A stretch of DNA of 21,274 bases from RECG01 sp964444805 (GCA_964444805.1 CAYUIK010000088.1:1-21274); one strand, 5' to 3'; counted from the stretch's first letter, positions 5,594-14,232 are shown. The notes: generated from the letters alone by a model not told the origin. Translations and numbers: made by a program.

Positions 5594-7347
5594 CAGGCTC
5601 TATGTCGTATCGTTGCTTGCGAAAGTCGACACGATGACTCCGTCCCTGGATCGCACATCGTCGCCATGAGGTGCACGTAGTCCGCGTTCAATCGGTTCAA
5701 GACTTTGGACCATGTCCGATCTTCCGCGGTCATAAGAGCGTGATTGCGCAACCGAAAGAGATCATCCGACTGGATCATCTCTGTCATCTTTTCCTGAAAA
5801 GAGGACACGTCCCTCGCCTTGGCGATCAAACCGTTAAACCCGTCTTTCGCCATGTCGAGGACGCCACCTTCATCGGCTACGATAACGGGGAGTCCGGAAG
5901 ACATCGCTTCTAAAACGACATTACCGAACGTTTCGAAAGCGGAAGGGAAAGCGAATACATCGGCGGAAGCATAGATTTTCGAAAGCTCTTTCCCCGTTTT
6001 TTGACCCGTAAAGATGACGTCCGGATAGGCCTCTTTTAGGCGTTTTAAGATCGGACCGTTTCCCGTCACGACCATCTTCGACATTATTTTTATATCCTCC
6101 GGCAAAGACGTCCACGCTTCCAGCAGAACATCGAGGTCTTTCTCACCGGAAATACGACCGACATAAAGGAATACCCGTTTTTTTTCTGCTTTCCAGGATG
6201 CTCTGAGTGTTTCACTCCGATGCGTCGGATCGAAGCGGTTTGGGTCGACGCCTCGTGAGAAAACGACGACGTCTGTCATGCCTTGTTCTTCAAGGTATGC
6301 TTTGGTGATGTTTGACGGACAGGTCGTGAGATCCGCCTGATCGTGGAACCAGGACAAATATCTGTTTAATGGTTTCGTGATGAAGCCGATTTTCATGTGC
6401 TTCGTATTGAGGTGGAAATGGCTACTGTAATTGGAAACGATCGGTATGTGTCGTTTTTTGCCGTAACGAAGCGCGCTCAATCCGAGATTGAACTCGGTCA
6501 AACAGTGAATGACGTCCGGTTGAAAGTCATCGAGAATACGTTTGATACCCCGTTTTCCCGGGAGCGAGACGACTGCATCCGGATACAGTGGGAACTTGAT
6601 CGAAGGTACCGTACGCATCGTGATGCCCATCCGTTTGGTCCAGGCGGGTTTTTTGTATGTCGGCGCGATGACGACATAGGGTTGTCCCGTCTTTTTGAAA
6701 TGGGTGACCATTTCATGGATCGTATTCGAAACACCGTTGACGTGAGGAAAATACGTATCCGAGACGATCGCGACGCGCGGAAGTCCATGGTCGATCCGTT
6801 TCCGGTAGTCTTCTTCCCTGGCGTAAGCTCTCAGTATGAGCGCGAACAAGGAACGCGTCATCGATACGCCGTGTTCGAGATCGCGCATCGGATCGGCGAG
6901 TACGGCACGTGACTGATAGTGATCGAGATAGGCCTCGATGTCGCGTTCGATCGTTTCGAGTGAAGAGATGATCGGTCCCCCCGTGTTCTGAAAGTCCGTC
7001 CAGCAACGATCGATCTCGATTTCATAGATCCGATGTCTCAAGTGTTTGGTCCGATACCGGGGATTGGCGTGAAACGCCGTCGTGCAATCGATGAGAAAGT
7101 GGGAAACGATTCCCAGTTTCTTTCCGAATTCCTCCGGTGTCTGCGTATTCGAGACAAGATCGGTAATCAACGACATGACGAGTTTGATCGATCCTTTGTA
7201 GTCGTGAATCATGACCCGATAAGGCAAATATCGGTCGGGATAGGTCGATCCACTGAAAAGGTGAGGGAAGGATATCCGATTCTTTTGATGATCGGGCATT
7301 TCCTCATAGAGCAAAGATATGATTTTTTCGTGTGTTCGCTTGAGCAT
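5593..7347 (-). CDS. Fusion of zinc-dependent phospholipase C domain and GT4 glycosyltransferase
   Basis: A 584-residue two-domain protein. Residues 1 to about 150 resemble zinc-dependent phospholipase C (alpha-toxin / PC-PLC family). Likely metal ligands are His6, Asp38 ('FSGSTYPD'), His48, His83, Asp87, His93, His105 and Glu109. The pattern H-x3-D-x5-H and H-x3-E matches known PLC spacing. No signal peptide is present, so the free N-terminal Trp ligand of secreted PLCs is absent. From about 190 follows a GT4 retaining glycosyltransferase of the MgtA/SqdX type: 'VSDTYFPHVNGVSN', 'PDVIH', 'RGVDPNRF', 'VGRISGEKD' and 'FETFGNVVLE' with Glu472 and Glu480 (EX7E). AGGAGG lies five bases before the start. 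Overlap with ugd suggests the pair makes a glucuronosyl lipid from diacylglycerol released in place. The substrate is inferred; the domain calls are solid. Confidence 0.85.
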   Translation of the reverse strand: MLKRTHEKIISLLYEEMPDHQKNRISFPHLFSGSTYPDRYLPYRVMIHDYKGSIKLVMSLITDLVSNTQTPEEFGKKLGIVSHFLIDCTTAFHANPRYRTKHLRHRIYEIEIDRCWTDFQNTGGPIISSLETIERDIEAYLDHYQSRAVLADPMRDLEHGVSMTRSLFALILRAYAREEDYRKRIDHGLPRVAIVSDTYFPHVNGVSNTIHEMVTHFKKTGQPYVVIAPTYKKPAWTKRMGITMRTVPSIKFPLYPDAVVSLPGKRGIKRILDDFQPDVIHCLTEFNLGLSALRYGKKRHIPIVSNYSSHFHLNTKHMKIGFITKPLNRYLSWFHDQADLTTCPSNITKAYLEEQGMTDVVVFSRGVDPNRFDPTHRSETLRASWKAEKKRVFLYVGRISGEKDLDVLLEAWTSLPEDIKIMSKMVVTGNGPILKRLKEAYPDVIFTGQKTGKELSKIYASADVFAFPSAFETFGNVVLEAMSSGLPVIVADEGGVLDMAKDGFNGLIAKARDVSSFQEKMTEMIQSDDLFRLRNHALMTAEDRTWSKVLNRLNADYVHLMATMCDPGTESSCRLSQATIRHRA

Positions 7348-7370
7348 AACGACCTCCTTGTTACACTCAT

Positions 7371-7379
7371 ATTATAGCA
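7371..7379 (-). promoter_or_regulatory. Extended -10 promoter of the phospholipase-glycosyltransferase / ugd operon
   Basis: On the minus strand, TGC-TATAAT (7379-7371) forms a perfect extended -10, 24 bases before the ATG. A TTGACT hexamer further upstream is 21 bases away, too far for an ordinary -35, so activity may rest on the extended -10 or on an activator. Confidence 0.55.
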
Positions 7380-7557
7380 AGTCCCATGCATCCAAACAGT
7401 CAAGGTCTCATTAAAAATGTGTAAGTTTTGCTTTTTTAAGCGTTTACATGATGACGCAGGAAGACGACACGACAAGAAAGCGGATGTCGACCCGTTCATT
7501 TTTTAAGAAATCCTTTGTTGCATCCATGCTTCTTTGATCTCGGTTTATGCGTTCATG

Positions 7558-7580
7558 AAAAAAACCGACGCGGTCGGTTT
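7558..7580 (-). terminator. Rho-independent terminator after the GH81 gene
   Basis: On the minus strand, AAACCGAC pairs with GTCGGTTT (7580-7573 with 7569-7562) around a three-base loop, continuing into seven T residues (7564-7558). It lies 35 bases after the GH81 stop. The rest of the 7381-7614 spacer shows nothing else that I can support. Confidence 0.85.
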
Positions 7581-7614
7581 CATTCAAAAAAATGTCTGTC
7601 TCGTACTTGATCCG

Positions 7615-10356
7615 TTACGCCAAAACGATGGAGGTCAACGTCCGCTTTTCAACCGTATGGGTCTGAATGCCTTGACTGGCATGTTCGAACGTCACGGTTG
7701 TTCGCTCCCCCGGATTCCAGATGAGCGCACGTACGACTCCCTTTGAATCCTCGTATACGGATGACGTCACGCTTTCGTGCAGTCGCATCCAATACGCAGT
7801 TGTCCTCGTTCCATATGAAGCCAACCCGTGGATCAGATAATAACTTTGAGCAAGGTCGTCCGGGTAATCGTCCTGTCTGATCAAAGCGGCGTCAAACAGA
7901 CTCAATGATGCTTCCGGATCCAAGAATGCCTGAATACTCCACATTTGCGCATACCACGTATCGATGACGCCACCTTTGGCAGCGAGATATGTCTCATAAA
8001 TATCGGAAAGTCTGCTCTGATCCGCTTCAGTCTCGACATAGCCGGAAAGATATTCTCCGTTGGGTAACCACTGAATGCCGTAGATGAACGTGGGATTGGC
8101 ACCGAACCAAGTCGCATAGTCGTATTTTCCTCCCCAGATGATGGAAGCGACCGAAGCGTATTCGGCATATTCCTCCGCAAAAATGTTTTCTTGATAGTCA
8201 AAAATATAGGTCTTCGCGAAAGCGAATTCATGAACGAAGCCGTAGATGGCGGCGTCTCTGAGGTCCTGATCACCCGTTTCAAGCGCCCAGAGATACCCGG
8301 CGGCCCAGGCGTGAATGGCTTCGCTTGAGGACTCGATATTGTTGCCTTCGGCAAACGTCCCGAAGCCGTGTGCCCACGTATGTCCGGCCCAGGGGTCGAA
8401 TGATCGCAAGTATGCCTTGTCTTCATCATCCTTGTAGGGATAAAGGTAATCGTCGAGAACGAAACGGACCATGTCACCGTAATCGTCTTTGAAAGCATCG
8501 TCATACATGGAAAGTATGGCTGCCGCATAGACCATGTAGCCATATGTGAAACGGTGATCGGAGAGTTCACTCGCCGTGTTGAAGTCATTCGTGGCGTCGT
8601 ATACCGTCCCCCAAGCTTCATTATGATAGAAATATCGGTCGTCGCTTTGACCTTCATAGGTCAACCAGTCAACAAGAAGACCTTTCAACTTGGCGACAAA
8701 ACGCGCCTTTAGCGCATCATCACCGATCTGATCCGCGCTGATCAATCCTTGCGCGAGCGGATAGGATGCTTTTCCGTTCCAATAGGGCCCCGCATCGTTT
8801 AGGAAATTGTCCGGGTCGTCGATCTGGGTATTGTGATCGAGTTCGGAAAGATAGCTCGCCATCTGGAAATCATCGAAATCATCGTTGGACGGCAACGGCA
8901 GGGCCGGAACGAGTCCACGAAAGGAAAGTTCGGTTTCAAACGTATCGCCTTCGATCAGGCTCAGCTCACCTCGTACGGTATTGAATGTATATGGAAGTCT
9001 TGTTACAGTACTGTTTTCGTCGTGGTGCGGCAACAAGAACTGGACCGGATCAGAAGATTGTTCTTGGTTGATCGCCTGAGTTGCGATTCGGTAGGTCGTA
9101 TGAACGGTTGACGTCGCTTCATTGACGGTATAAGAGACGTCGGAATCGATCGTTTTCACGTAGGCATGGCTATGGTAGAAAGGTGCTTCAAAGAGTCCGT
9201 CGATCGCTGCTATGGAAAAAGTATTTCCCTCCTTCAAGGAGAGATCAAGGCGATTTAGCAACGATCTTGGATGGCCTGATGAAGAGAAATCAAAGGTTGT
9301 CTCCTCGGGAACGGAAATCAAAAAGTAGCGATCATCATAGAGTGGTTGTCCGACTTGGGCCGGCGGATAAGTCTCGTATCCGACGTGTTTTCCTTCGAGT
9401 TTCACGATCAGTCCGTCATCGGTATGGGTGCTTTCCGTAATCGGACTTCCGTTTACGGTGAAATATGCGTAGCGATCGACGCCTCCGGACGGAAAGGTCA
9501 TATGCGGACTGTCGGTATTCGCCACGTCGACGAACACGTAGGGTGAACCCTGTGCCAAAGTAAGCACCATGTGATCCCTTTGGTCAGAAGGATTGCGAAG
9601 GGCGACTTTGACGTCGCTGTCGCCATAGCCGATGACACGCGTCTGATAAGAACCTGTCAAGTCCGAACTGAAGAGAAACATATCCGGCAAAGCAAGCGAA
9701 AAATTCGCCATCGTATGATAACCGTCGGGATTCCAGTGCTGGACGAATCCCTGACCGGGATTGGTGATTTCAACGCCTTCCGCTGAAAACGCCGCCCGCA
9801 AAGGATTCGTATAGATGCCGTTTCCTCCGCCTCGATTCGCGACGAGTAACGATGTCCACCATGAATTCGAGGGAATCGCTTTGCTTAAAAGATCCTTGTT
9901 GATCAACTCCGGATTGACCGGGTGGTCGATATCCGTGGCGTTCCCGGTTCGATAGCTTCCTTCGCCTAAGGATTCGAAAGGCGCTGCCGCCATATCCCTT
10001 TCATATTCCGTTCGAACGATCGGTTCATCGACAATGTCGATCGTTCGAATCCTGTCGATCGTTTGATCGCCATAAGTCATCTTGTAGACCAATTCGTAGG
10101 ATCCGATTTCTCCGTAATGGACATCGCCGGTGACACTCAAAAGATGATTGATCGATTCACCTTTTTCATTCGTAATGAGAACATCCTTCAAAGGGTCAAA
10201 GTAAAGACCGCGAGGAGAACTCGTGCGATCGAGCCCGAGAATGTCTTGAATGGCCGGTGTGGGTTCCACCGTGATTTCATCGCTTTTCTTTCGACACGAA
10301 ACGACAAAAACCATGGTTGAGATGACCATGATGAGAAGGATGATCTTTTTTAGCAT
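7615..10356 (-). CDS. GH81 endo-beta-1,3-glucanase, predicted lipoprotein
   Basis: A 913-residue secreted enzyme that should cleave beta-1,3-glucan (laminarin, callose or curdlan type). A short signal peptide ends in a lipobox, 'VVSC' with Cys21, so it is probably anchored on the outer face of the membrane. Residues 35-110 look like a small beta-sandwich or DUF5011-like module. The GH81 region begins at 'SNSWWTSLL' (163-171) and contains 'SDHRFTYGY' with the catalytic acid Asp600, and 'GHTWAHGF' then 'NNIESSSEA' with Glu675 and Glu679, whose four-residue spacing matches GH81 enzymes. The gene has its own extended -10 (TGGTAGAAT at 10398-10390), an AGGAG ribosome site and its own terminator, so it stands alone. 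It implies use of algal or fungal glucan. No transporter or other glycosidase gene is in the window. Confidence 0.93.
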   Translation of the reverse strand: MLKKIILLIMVISTMVFVVSCRKKSDEITVEPTPAIQDILGLDRTSSPRGLYFDPLKDVLITNEKGESINHLLSVTGDVHYGEIGSYELVYKMTYGDQTIDRIRTIDIVDEPIVRTEYERDMAAAPFESLGEGSYRTGNATDIDHPVNPELINKDLLSKAIPSNSWWTSLLVANRGGGNGIYTNPLRAAFSAEGVEITNPGQGFVQHWNPDGYHTMANFSLALPDMFLFSSDLTGSYQTRVIGYGDSDVKVALRNPSDQRDHMVLTLAQGSPYVFVDVANTDSPHMTFPSGGVDRYAYFTVNGSPITESTHTDDGLIVKLEGKHVGYETYPPAQVGQPLYDDRYFLISVPEETTFDFSSSGHPRSLLNRLDLSLKEGNTFSIAAIDGLFEAPFYHSHAYVKTIDSDVSYTVNEATSTVHTTYRIATQAINQEQSSDPVQFLLPHHDENSTVTRLPYTFNTVRGELSLIEGDTFETELSFRGLVPALPLPSNDDFDDFQMASYLSELDHNTQIDDPDNFLNDAGPYWNGKASYPLAQGLISADQIGDDALKARFVAKLKGLLVDWLTYEGQSDDRYFYHNEAWGTVYDATNDFNTASELSDHRFTYGYMVYAAAILSMYDDAFKDDYGDMVRFVLDDYLYPYKDDEDKAYLRSFDPWAGHTWAHGFGTFAEGNNIESSSEAIHAWAAGYLWALETGDQDLRDAAIYGFVHEFAFAKTYIFDYQENIFAEEYAEYASVASIIWGGKYDYATWFGANPTFIYGIQWLPNGEYLSGYVETEADQSRLSDIYETYLAAKGGVIDTWYAQMWSIQAFLDPEASLSLFDAALIRQDDYPDDLAQSYYLIHGLASYGTRTTAYWMRLHESVTSSVYEDSKGVVRALIWNPGERTTVTFEHASQGIQTHTVEKRTLTSIVLA

Positions 10357-10419
10357 AGGCTTGCTCCTTACGAGTCTTTTGATAGGGTCATTCTACCACA
10401 AAACGCTTCTGTAACGAAT

Positions 10420-10445
10420 AAAAAACCGGATTATGGCCCGGTTTT
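10420..10445 (-). terminator. Terminator after the SDR / aldo-keto reductase operon
   Basis: On the minus strand, AAAACCGG pairs with CCGGTTTT (10445-10438 with 10429-10422) across eight bases, with the T run continuing to 10420. It begins about 30 bases after the reductase stop. Confidence 0.8.
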
Positions 10446-10474
10446 AAGCGATTCCTGCAAAGGATCGACGTTTT

Positions 10475-11317
10475 TCAAAGGATGTACTTGGCCTGAGGCG
10501 GTTTATAGTCGCGAACATCCTGATCGATTCGGTCGAGTACGACATCCCATCCTTGTGGGAGAACAAGATCGTAGACAAGATTTTCTTGCAAGTGCGTTTT
10601 GCTCGAAGCCTTGACGATCGGGTATGCGCCCTTAGCCAAAACATAGCGTAGCGCGATCCGGGCGGGGGACTGCCGATAACGATTTCCGACATCCGACAGT
10701 TCCTTGAGTTCGAGCAGACGACCACGTGCCAAAGGCGAGTGCGCCTGCACGATGATGTTCTGCCGCCGACAATATTCCCGCAGATCATCGAGCGTATGTC
10801 CGATGAATATGCCGAGTTGGTTGATCCGGGGACGCACCTGTGTCTCCGGTAACAATTTTTCCAGATCTTCGATCGTAAAATTCGAGACGCCGATCGCACC
10901 GACGACTTCGTCCTCGTAAAGACTTTCCATGGCGCGCCAAACGTCAAGGTTTTCCTTGGCATAGTCCTCGCCTTCTTTTCCCCAAGGTACCGGATTATTG
11001 ATCAGAAGCGCATCGAGATAGTCGACACCGAGGTTGTCCATCGTTCTCTTCGCGATACGGAGGGTCCCCTTAAAGGTCTTGATGTGAGGAGGAACTTTCG
11101 ATGTGATAAACAGTTCATCCCGATCGAGACCGGATGCTTCAATGGCTGAACCGATCTCTTTTTCATTCAAATAGATCGGTGCCGTCTCGATGTGTCTGTA
11201 TCCGAGTTCAAGCGCCATCAAAACGATTTCTTTCGTCTTTTCTTTTTTCAGGTCATATGTCCCAAGTCCGATTTTGGGCATGACCAAGCCCCGATTCAAT
11301 TCAACGTATTCATCCAT
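10475..11317 (-). CDS. Aldo/keto reductase-like protein with altered catalytic tetrad
   Basis: A 280-residue TIM-barrel protein of the aldo/keto reductase superfamily, closest to the AKR5 type: 'LGTYDL', 'ALELGYRHIETAPIYLNE', 'ELFITSK', 'GAIGVSNF', 'SPLARGRLL' and a C-terminal 'IVKASSKTHLQENL' NADPH-binding segment. Of the usual Asp-Tyr-Lys-His tetrad, Tyr49 and Lys74 are present, but Asp is Glu44 ('HIETAP' rather than HIDTA) and the His is Asn107 ('LLINNPVPW' rather than LIHWP). Activity on ordinary carbonyls may be weak or changed. The start at 11317 is chosen over an in-frame ATG at 11350 because GGAGG (11328-11324) lies six bases before it and the longer form would overlap the upstream gene. 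It lies 16 bases after the SDR gene and probably shares its transcript. Confidence 0.85.
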   Translation of the reverse strand: MDEYVELNRGLVMPKIGLGTYDLKKEKTKEIVLMALELGYRHIETAPIYLNEKEIGSAIEASGLDRDELFITSKVPPHIKTFKGTLRIAKRTMDNLGVDYLDALLINNPVPWGKEGEDYAKENLDVWRAMESLYEDEVVGAIGVSNFTIEDLEKLLPETQVRPRINQLGIFIGHTLDDLREYCRRQNIIVQAHSPLARGRLLELKELSDVGNRYRQSPARIALRYVLAKGAYPIVKASSKTHLQENLVYDLVLPQGWDVVLDRIDQDVRDYKPPQAKYIL

Positions 11318-11333
11318 GGTTTTCCTCCGATGA

Positions 11334-12332
11334 TCACGTGCGGTTTTCATAGTCTTCGATCAGTTCGTCATACCGCTGATCGAATGCCACGTCAAGAACC
11401 TGTAATTCCGGGTGTTTGTCGTAATACGCGACCACCTTTTTCAAGACATCGCGATAGTCGGTTTTTGATCGATAGTTCGGCGAAACCGACTCGATCTTAC
11501 TGTTGTCAAAGACGACACTGTCTTTCATGTCCCCCATGAGAGGTCCTTTGAACTCTTCAAAGGATCGAACAATCGTTTCCGTCGGTATGAAAACGACTTT
11601 TGTTGTGACACCGAGTGCATCCTCTATCATGTGGTGTATGTCCAGCCAAGTATAAACTTTCTTCGAGGTCAGGTGATAGACGTTTCGATAGGTTTGGGGA
11701 TTGCCTAAAACATCTAGAAATCCATGCGCGAAGTCCTTGTTGTAGGTGAGCGTCCATAACGATTTCCCGTCATCGGGTATGATGATCGGTTTGTTTCGTT
11801 TGATGCGAGAAAACAAGGTATACGGGTGTTTCCAACTGTTCAGTTGGGAAACGATCGAGCGATCGTCATAGGTGTGCGATGGTCGGATGACCGTCACAGG
11901 GAATTCGGGATCATCGAGGCCGAGCAGAAACGTCTCGCACGCCTCTTTGTTCTGGCTATAGGTCCAATAGGGATTTCCAAGCGGTACGTCATCTTCGGTA
12001 ATCGGAATTCTCGGTATCGGTTTTTGATAGGCCGACGTTGAACTGATGAAAACGTATTGATCCGTGTGCCCCTTGAACAGGCGGTAGGCCCGACGGACGT
12101 CTTCTTCCTTGAAAGCGATCCAGTCGACGACAGCATCGAAGTGTTTACCCGAGAGTAATCGTTTCACGCGCGCTTCGTCTTGAATGTCACAATTGAGTCT
12201 TTGAACGGACGAAGGCAAGTCGTCTTTTCTAAGACCTCGGTTCATGATATGAAGATCGTATCCCTTCTCGATCGCGAGTTGACTTACAGCCGTGCTGATC
12301 AAACCCGTTCCCCCGATAAAAAGTATGTTCAT
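11334..12332 (-). CDS. Extended SDR, NAD-dependent epimerase/dehydratase family
   Basis: A 332-residue cytosolic oxidoreductase. The N-terminal Rossmann fold starts at once with 'MNILFIGGTGLIS', where the last glycine of the usual GxxGxxG is Ser13. The catalytic elements 'VFISSTSAY' (94-102) and Tyr125-x3-Lys129 ('YSQNK') are present, followed by 'VTVIRPSHTYD' typical of extended SDRs. It resembles the NAD-dependent epimerase/dehydratases related to CSP41-like proteins, and the substrate is probably a nucleotide sugar or similar, not resolved here. Three close ATGs exist; the one at 12332 is preferred because GAGGG at 12344-12340 lies seven bases upstream. It is first in a leftward pair with the altered aldo/keto reductase and divergent from another aldo/keto reductase. 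Confidence 0.85.
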   Translation of the reverse strand: MNILFIGGTGLISTAVSQLAIEKGYDLHIMNRGLRKDDLPSSVQRLNCDIQDEARVKRLLSGKHFDAVVDWIAFKEEDVRRAYRLFKGHTDQYVFISSTSAYQKPIPRIPITEDDVPLGNPYWTYSQNKEACETFLLGLDDPEFPVTVIRPSHTYDDRSIVSQLNSWKHPYTLFSRIKRNKPIIIPDDGKSLWTLTYNKDFAHGFLDVLGNPQTYRNVYHLTSKKVYTWLDIHHMIEDALGVTTKVVFIPTETIVRSFEEFKGPLMGDMKDSVVFDNSKIESVSPNYRSKTDYRDVLKKVVAYYDKHPELQVLDVAFDQRYDELIEDYENRT

Positions 12333-12441
12333 CATGGATCCCTCTTTTCGTTTCATTGTCTTACACCTTCATTTTAACACATCAACCCTGTGCACCTTCT
12401 TTGAAACATGGTAAAATAAAATGGATTGGAGGTCTATGCCT

Positions 12442-13371
12442 ATGCTGACGAAACAAACATGGAATACCAAGCACTACAACCGCCTCGGTTTCGGTTCCTG
12501 GCAACTCGGAAATACCGATTTCTGGGGACACATGACAAAAGAAGACGGGATCGCCCTCGTCAAGGAAGCGTTAGAACGTGGGGTCACGTTTTTCGATACG
12601 GCACCCGGTTATGCCGCAGGTATGAGCGAGAAAATCATCGGTGAGGCCATCAAAGGACACCGCGATGACGTTTTCATCAGCACGAAGTTCGGTCATACGG
12701 CTGAGGGAAAAACCGACTTCAGGGTATCCTCGATCCGAACACAGATCCACGCGAGTCTCGCTCGTCTGCAAACGACATATCTGGATTGTCTGCTTTTACA
12801 TAATCCCGGCATGGAAATCCTAACCGGTCAAACCGACCACTTTCAGGAACTCGAAACACTCAAAAAGGAAGGTCTCATCCATGCTTACGGCGTCAGTATC
12901 GATACGAAAGCAGAGCTAAAAGCCGTCTTGGATCATCTCAGAGTCGATTACGTGGAAATTCTTTTCAACGTCTTTTTCCAGGAACCCGCAAAACTCTTCA
13001 AACATGCGAAATCACAAAATGTCAAATTGATCGCCAAAGTCCCCCTCGATTCCGGCTGGTTAACGGGCAAATACGACGAAAACGCGACGTTTGCCGGCAT
13101 CCGCAAACGATGGGACAAAAAGACCATAGAAAGACGCGCAGCACTCGTCAAAGAACTCAAAGACATGACAGAGGATGAGAATCTGATCAAATACGCCATC
13201 GCTTTCATCATGAGCTATCCGGAGATCGCTGCAGTTATTCCCGGTATCAAAAACAAAGAACAGCTCATGGGCCATGTCCTAAACGTCGGTTATGAGCTTC
13301 CCAACGAACTGAAAAGCAAATTCATCGAGCTCTATCAAAACGAAATCAAGGACAAACCACTACCATGGTAA
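12442..13371 (+). CDS. Aldo/keto reductase with intact catalytic tetrad
   Basis: A 309-residue NAD(P)H-dependent reductase of the general 'Tas/YajO-like' aldo/keto reductase group. The complete tetrad is visible: Asp52 and Tyr57 in 'FFDTAPGYAAGMSEKIIG', Lys82 in 'ISTKFG' and His120 in 'CLLLHNPGM'. The C-terminal cofactor region reads 'AAVIPGIKNKEQLMGHV'. Two earlier in-frame ATGs (12421, 12436) are rejected because GGAGG at 12428-12432 is nine bases before 12442 but only three before 12436. Expression is probably from the short divergent spacer with the SDR gene (TAAAAT near 12413 is a possible -10). The substrate is unknown. A strong terminator follows at 13466. Confidence 0.9.
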   Translation: MLTKQTWNTKHYNRLGFGSWQLGNTDFWGHMTKEDGIALVKEALERGVTFFDTAPGYAAGMSEKIIGEAIKGHRDDVFISTKFGHTAEGKTDFRVSSIRTQIHASLARLQTTYLDCLLLHNPGMEILTGQTDHFQELETLKKEGLIHAYGVSIDTKAELKAVLDHLRVDYVEILFNVFFQEPAKLFKHAKSQNVKLIAKVPLDSGWLTGKYDENATFAGIRKRWDKKTIERRAALVKELKDMTEDENLIKYAIAFIMSYPEIAAVIPGIKNKEQLMGHVLNVGYELPNELKSKFIELYQNEIKDKPLPW

Positions 13372-13465
13372 CATCTTTATCCATCAGTCATCTCCCCATG
13401 AACACGTGATGCGAATACCGCTATTTTCACCTATAAACACACGAAATCATCGAATACAATGACTG

Positions 13466-13509
13466 AACGCCACTTTTTTGATCAATCGATCATTAAAGTG
13501 GCGTTTTTC
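13466..13509 (+). terminator. Rho-independent terminator after the aldo/keto reductase
   Basis: AACGCCACTTT (13466-13476) pairs with AAAGTGGCGTT (13495-13505), with an inner TGATC/GATCA partial stem, followed by a T tract. It marks the boundary between housekeeping-like genes and the accessory segment to the right. Confidence 0.85.
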
Positions 13510-13585
13510 TTTTGGGCATCTCCCATGAAATCAAAAGCCGAAAACCAGGTTCCCTCTCGAATCGGAAATGGCATGTATACGCATC

Positions 13586-14100
13586 ATGAAGCCCAGCATC
13601 AGGCAATACAGATATCTGCGAACGATACATAATCAACCGTATGAAATGCGAACGACGAAGACGCACTGATTAAGACATTCGGATCGCCAATCTGTATCAG
13701 CCCCATATCCGGTGCATCGGTCGACGTAAGGGCAGAACCCGATGAAGTCGGTATGAAGATTGTAATCAACAAGGCGAGTGGATTCATCGAGACAGGTGAT
13801 TTGTCCTTTGACAACTTCAACGAAAGCAAAACGCTTCAAACAATCGTTCATCCCTACGATAAGGTGAATGGCGTGTACCCCGAATGTGCACGAGCAAAGC
13901 GAATGGATCACATACGGGATAACAAAGGATATGAGTTGGAAGCTTGAGATCAGGGTCGCTTGGAAGACCAAAGAAAGATGAACAAAAACGAATCTCAGCT
14001 GAGATCAAAGAGAACTTCAAGAAAAGACACAAGACATTGAAGGCCTCTTTGGTGCTGCAAAGACTTGGTACGGTTTAGAAAAACTTATGACGAACCACAG
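13586..14100 (+). pseudogene. Decayed IS5-like (DDE) transposase
   Basis: Successive pieces of one transposase can be read in shifting frames: 'YRYLRTIHNQPYEM' (from about 13605), then 'RIANLYQPHIRCIGRRKG' (13680-13730), then 'VGMKIVINKASGFIETGD' and 'LSFDNFNES' plus 'VNGVYPECARA' and 'IRDNKGYEL' (up to 13947), then 'GSLGRPKKDEQKR' (13950-14010) and 'DIEGLFGAAKTWYGLEKLM' (14030-14090). These follow in order the C-terminal half of IS4/IS5-superfamily transposases (consensus QPHVRPIVRGK, FIETLSWDNFNES, LGRPPK, IEGKFGxGKxxYGL). At least three frameshifts and an in-frame stop are needed, and the catalytic Asp of the VLAD motif is lost while the Glu of IEG remains. No N-terminal half or inverted ends are recognisable. 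The 13510-13585 and 14100-14230 flanks show nothing else. Confidence 0.75.
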
Positions 14101-14232
14101 CAATTCACAAAACTTTTTCAATCAACAGAACCTACACATCAGAGAAATATTGAGCGATTCGTTCCGTGTTTCCATTAATCCGTTTGATCATCTTTTAAAC
14201 CGGTTTTCTCGGTTATAAAAGATTGGTTATTC

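Noticed and set aside
7380..7450. Possible Pho-box repeats upstream of the phospholipase-glycosyltransferase gene
   Set aside because: Looked for because of the lipid-remodelling idea, but no convincing TTAACA-type direct repeats with regular spacing were found.
7902..8657. 251-codon open frame on the minus strand inside the GH81 gene
   Set aside because: It lies in another frame of a clearly real gene, has a Thr/Ser/Met/Arg-rich non-protein-like composition and no ribosome site.
13633..13971. 112-codon open frame on the minus strand
   Set aside because: Opposite to the ordered transposase motifs on the plus strand, which explain this region better.
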